From: Hyphomicrobiaceae bacterium
GTDB taxonomy: Bacteria; Pseudomonadota; Alphaproteobacteria; Rhizobiales; Xanthobacteraceae
Length of the DNA stretch: 43,791 bases
Reading direction: 5' to 3'
Assembly (NCBI GenBank): GCA_947472885.1
Contig: CANJBX010000028.1
Coordinates: 1 to 43,791 of the forward strand
Part shown: positions 43,558 to 43,791 of the stretch, in pieces
How the letters are laid out: the number at the start of each line of letters is the position of its first letter
How positions within the stretch are numbered: the stretch's first letter is position 1
The notes under the pieces: model-generated
What the model saw: the letters and a program-made list of their open reading frames with translations, nothing else
Database searches by the model: none
What the model was told of the DNA's origin: nothing
Program-made: the position numbers and the translations under genes

Positions 43558-43791
43558 CTATCGGGCCGTAGGCTTGTCATTTCCAGCAGCGCCGACCCCC
43601 GCCGCGATAATGCCGCCCACCACCAGCGGGATCAGATTCTTGATGCTCTTCGGCGGCAGGTCCTTCGGGATAGCGCGCCACTGACAGCCCGTGCTCAAAA
43701 CGAACATAAGCCCGTTGACGACCTCGCGCATCACCACCGTGCGCGTCTTGCCGCCGCCCTTCGCCGGAGGAATCAGCGGCTCGATCAGCGC
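43558..43791 (-). pseudogene. IS5-type transposase N-terminal piece joined to a hydrophobic tail
   Basis: From the window edge the frame reads ALIEPLIPPAKGGGKTR, then MREVVNGLMFVLSTGCQWRA and IPKDLPPKS, which is the start of IS5-family transposases (DUF4096-type region). After PPKS the homology ends and the frame continues as IKNLIPLVVGGIIAAGVGAAG and a short polar end before TAG at 43558. The tail is a possible membrane helix. The catalytic DDE core is absent, so the transposase is a remnant; the fused reading frame may or may not be expressed. The beginning lies outside the window. Confidence 0.75.

Overview
The window looks like chromosomal DNA of a high-GC alphaproteobacterium of the order Hyphomicrobiales, probably near Bradyrhizobium, Rhodopseudomonas or a related Xanthobacteraceae/Nitrobacteraceae lineage. 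This rests on the codon use, the many short catabolic operons with Bug-type and Liv-type transport proteins, and intergenic palindromes of the kind scattered through such genomes. The species call is inference. No rRNA, tRNA or CRISPR array was seen.

Layout. 0.4-2 kb: a ketopantoate-reductase-like protein with a clear terminator and a small membrane protein. 2-7.8 kb, minus strand: a catabolic cluster with a 3-hydroxyisobutyrate-dehydrogenase-like enzyme, a Bug solute receptor, a VOC protein, a possible 25-residue membrane peptide, a carboxymuconolactone-decarboxylase-like protein, a Rieske oxygenase and a secreted metallo-beta-lactamase-fold protein. 8-14.3 kb, plus strand: a YciA-like thioesterase and a fatty-acid beta-oxidation set (FadE-like dehydrogenase, thiolase, FadJ-like multifunctional protein). 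The thiolase has no ATG, GTG or TTG that could give it its N-terminus. 14.5-16 kb: a DUF4242 protein and a GlxA-type regulator. 16.1-16.7 kb: a HicAB toxin-antitoxin pair with twin operators. 16.7-17.35 kb: a hairpin-rich block with no credible gene.

17.4-23.8 kb, minus strand: a tandem duplication of a cheW plus chemoreceptor module. One receptor is intact. The other carries two in-frame TAG codons, one near each end, in an otherwise intact frame. 24-28.9 kb, plus strand: a quinone-oxidoreductase-like enzyme, a PaaK-like ligase, a MetE C-terminal-domain-like protein, a DoxX membrane protein and a glutathione transferase. A cyclase-family hydrolase follows on the minus strand, with a decayed response-regulator fragment upstream of it. 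30.3-35 kb: a complete branched-chain-amino-acid-type ABC transporter (binding protein, two permeases, two ATPases). 35-37.2 kb: a DUF1993 protein and release factor 3. 37.3-43.4 kb, minus strand: a compact operon of ATPase, binding protein, permease, MmgE/PrpD protein and SDR protein. The transporter is of the ferric/2-aminoethylphosphonate type, but its company suggests an organic substrate. The right edge holds the N-terminal piece of an IS5-type transposase running in frame into an unrelated hydrophobic tail.

Most of the window serves uptake and breakdown of organic acids, aromatics and fatty acids, with chemotaxis receptors in the middle. The least explained signals are the double-amber chemoreceptor, the thiolase start, the HicAB operator pair with a possibly leaderless transcript, and the 25-residue peptide in the catabolic operon.
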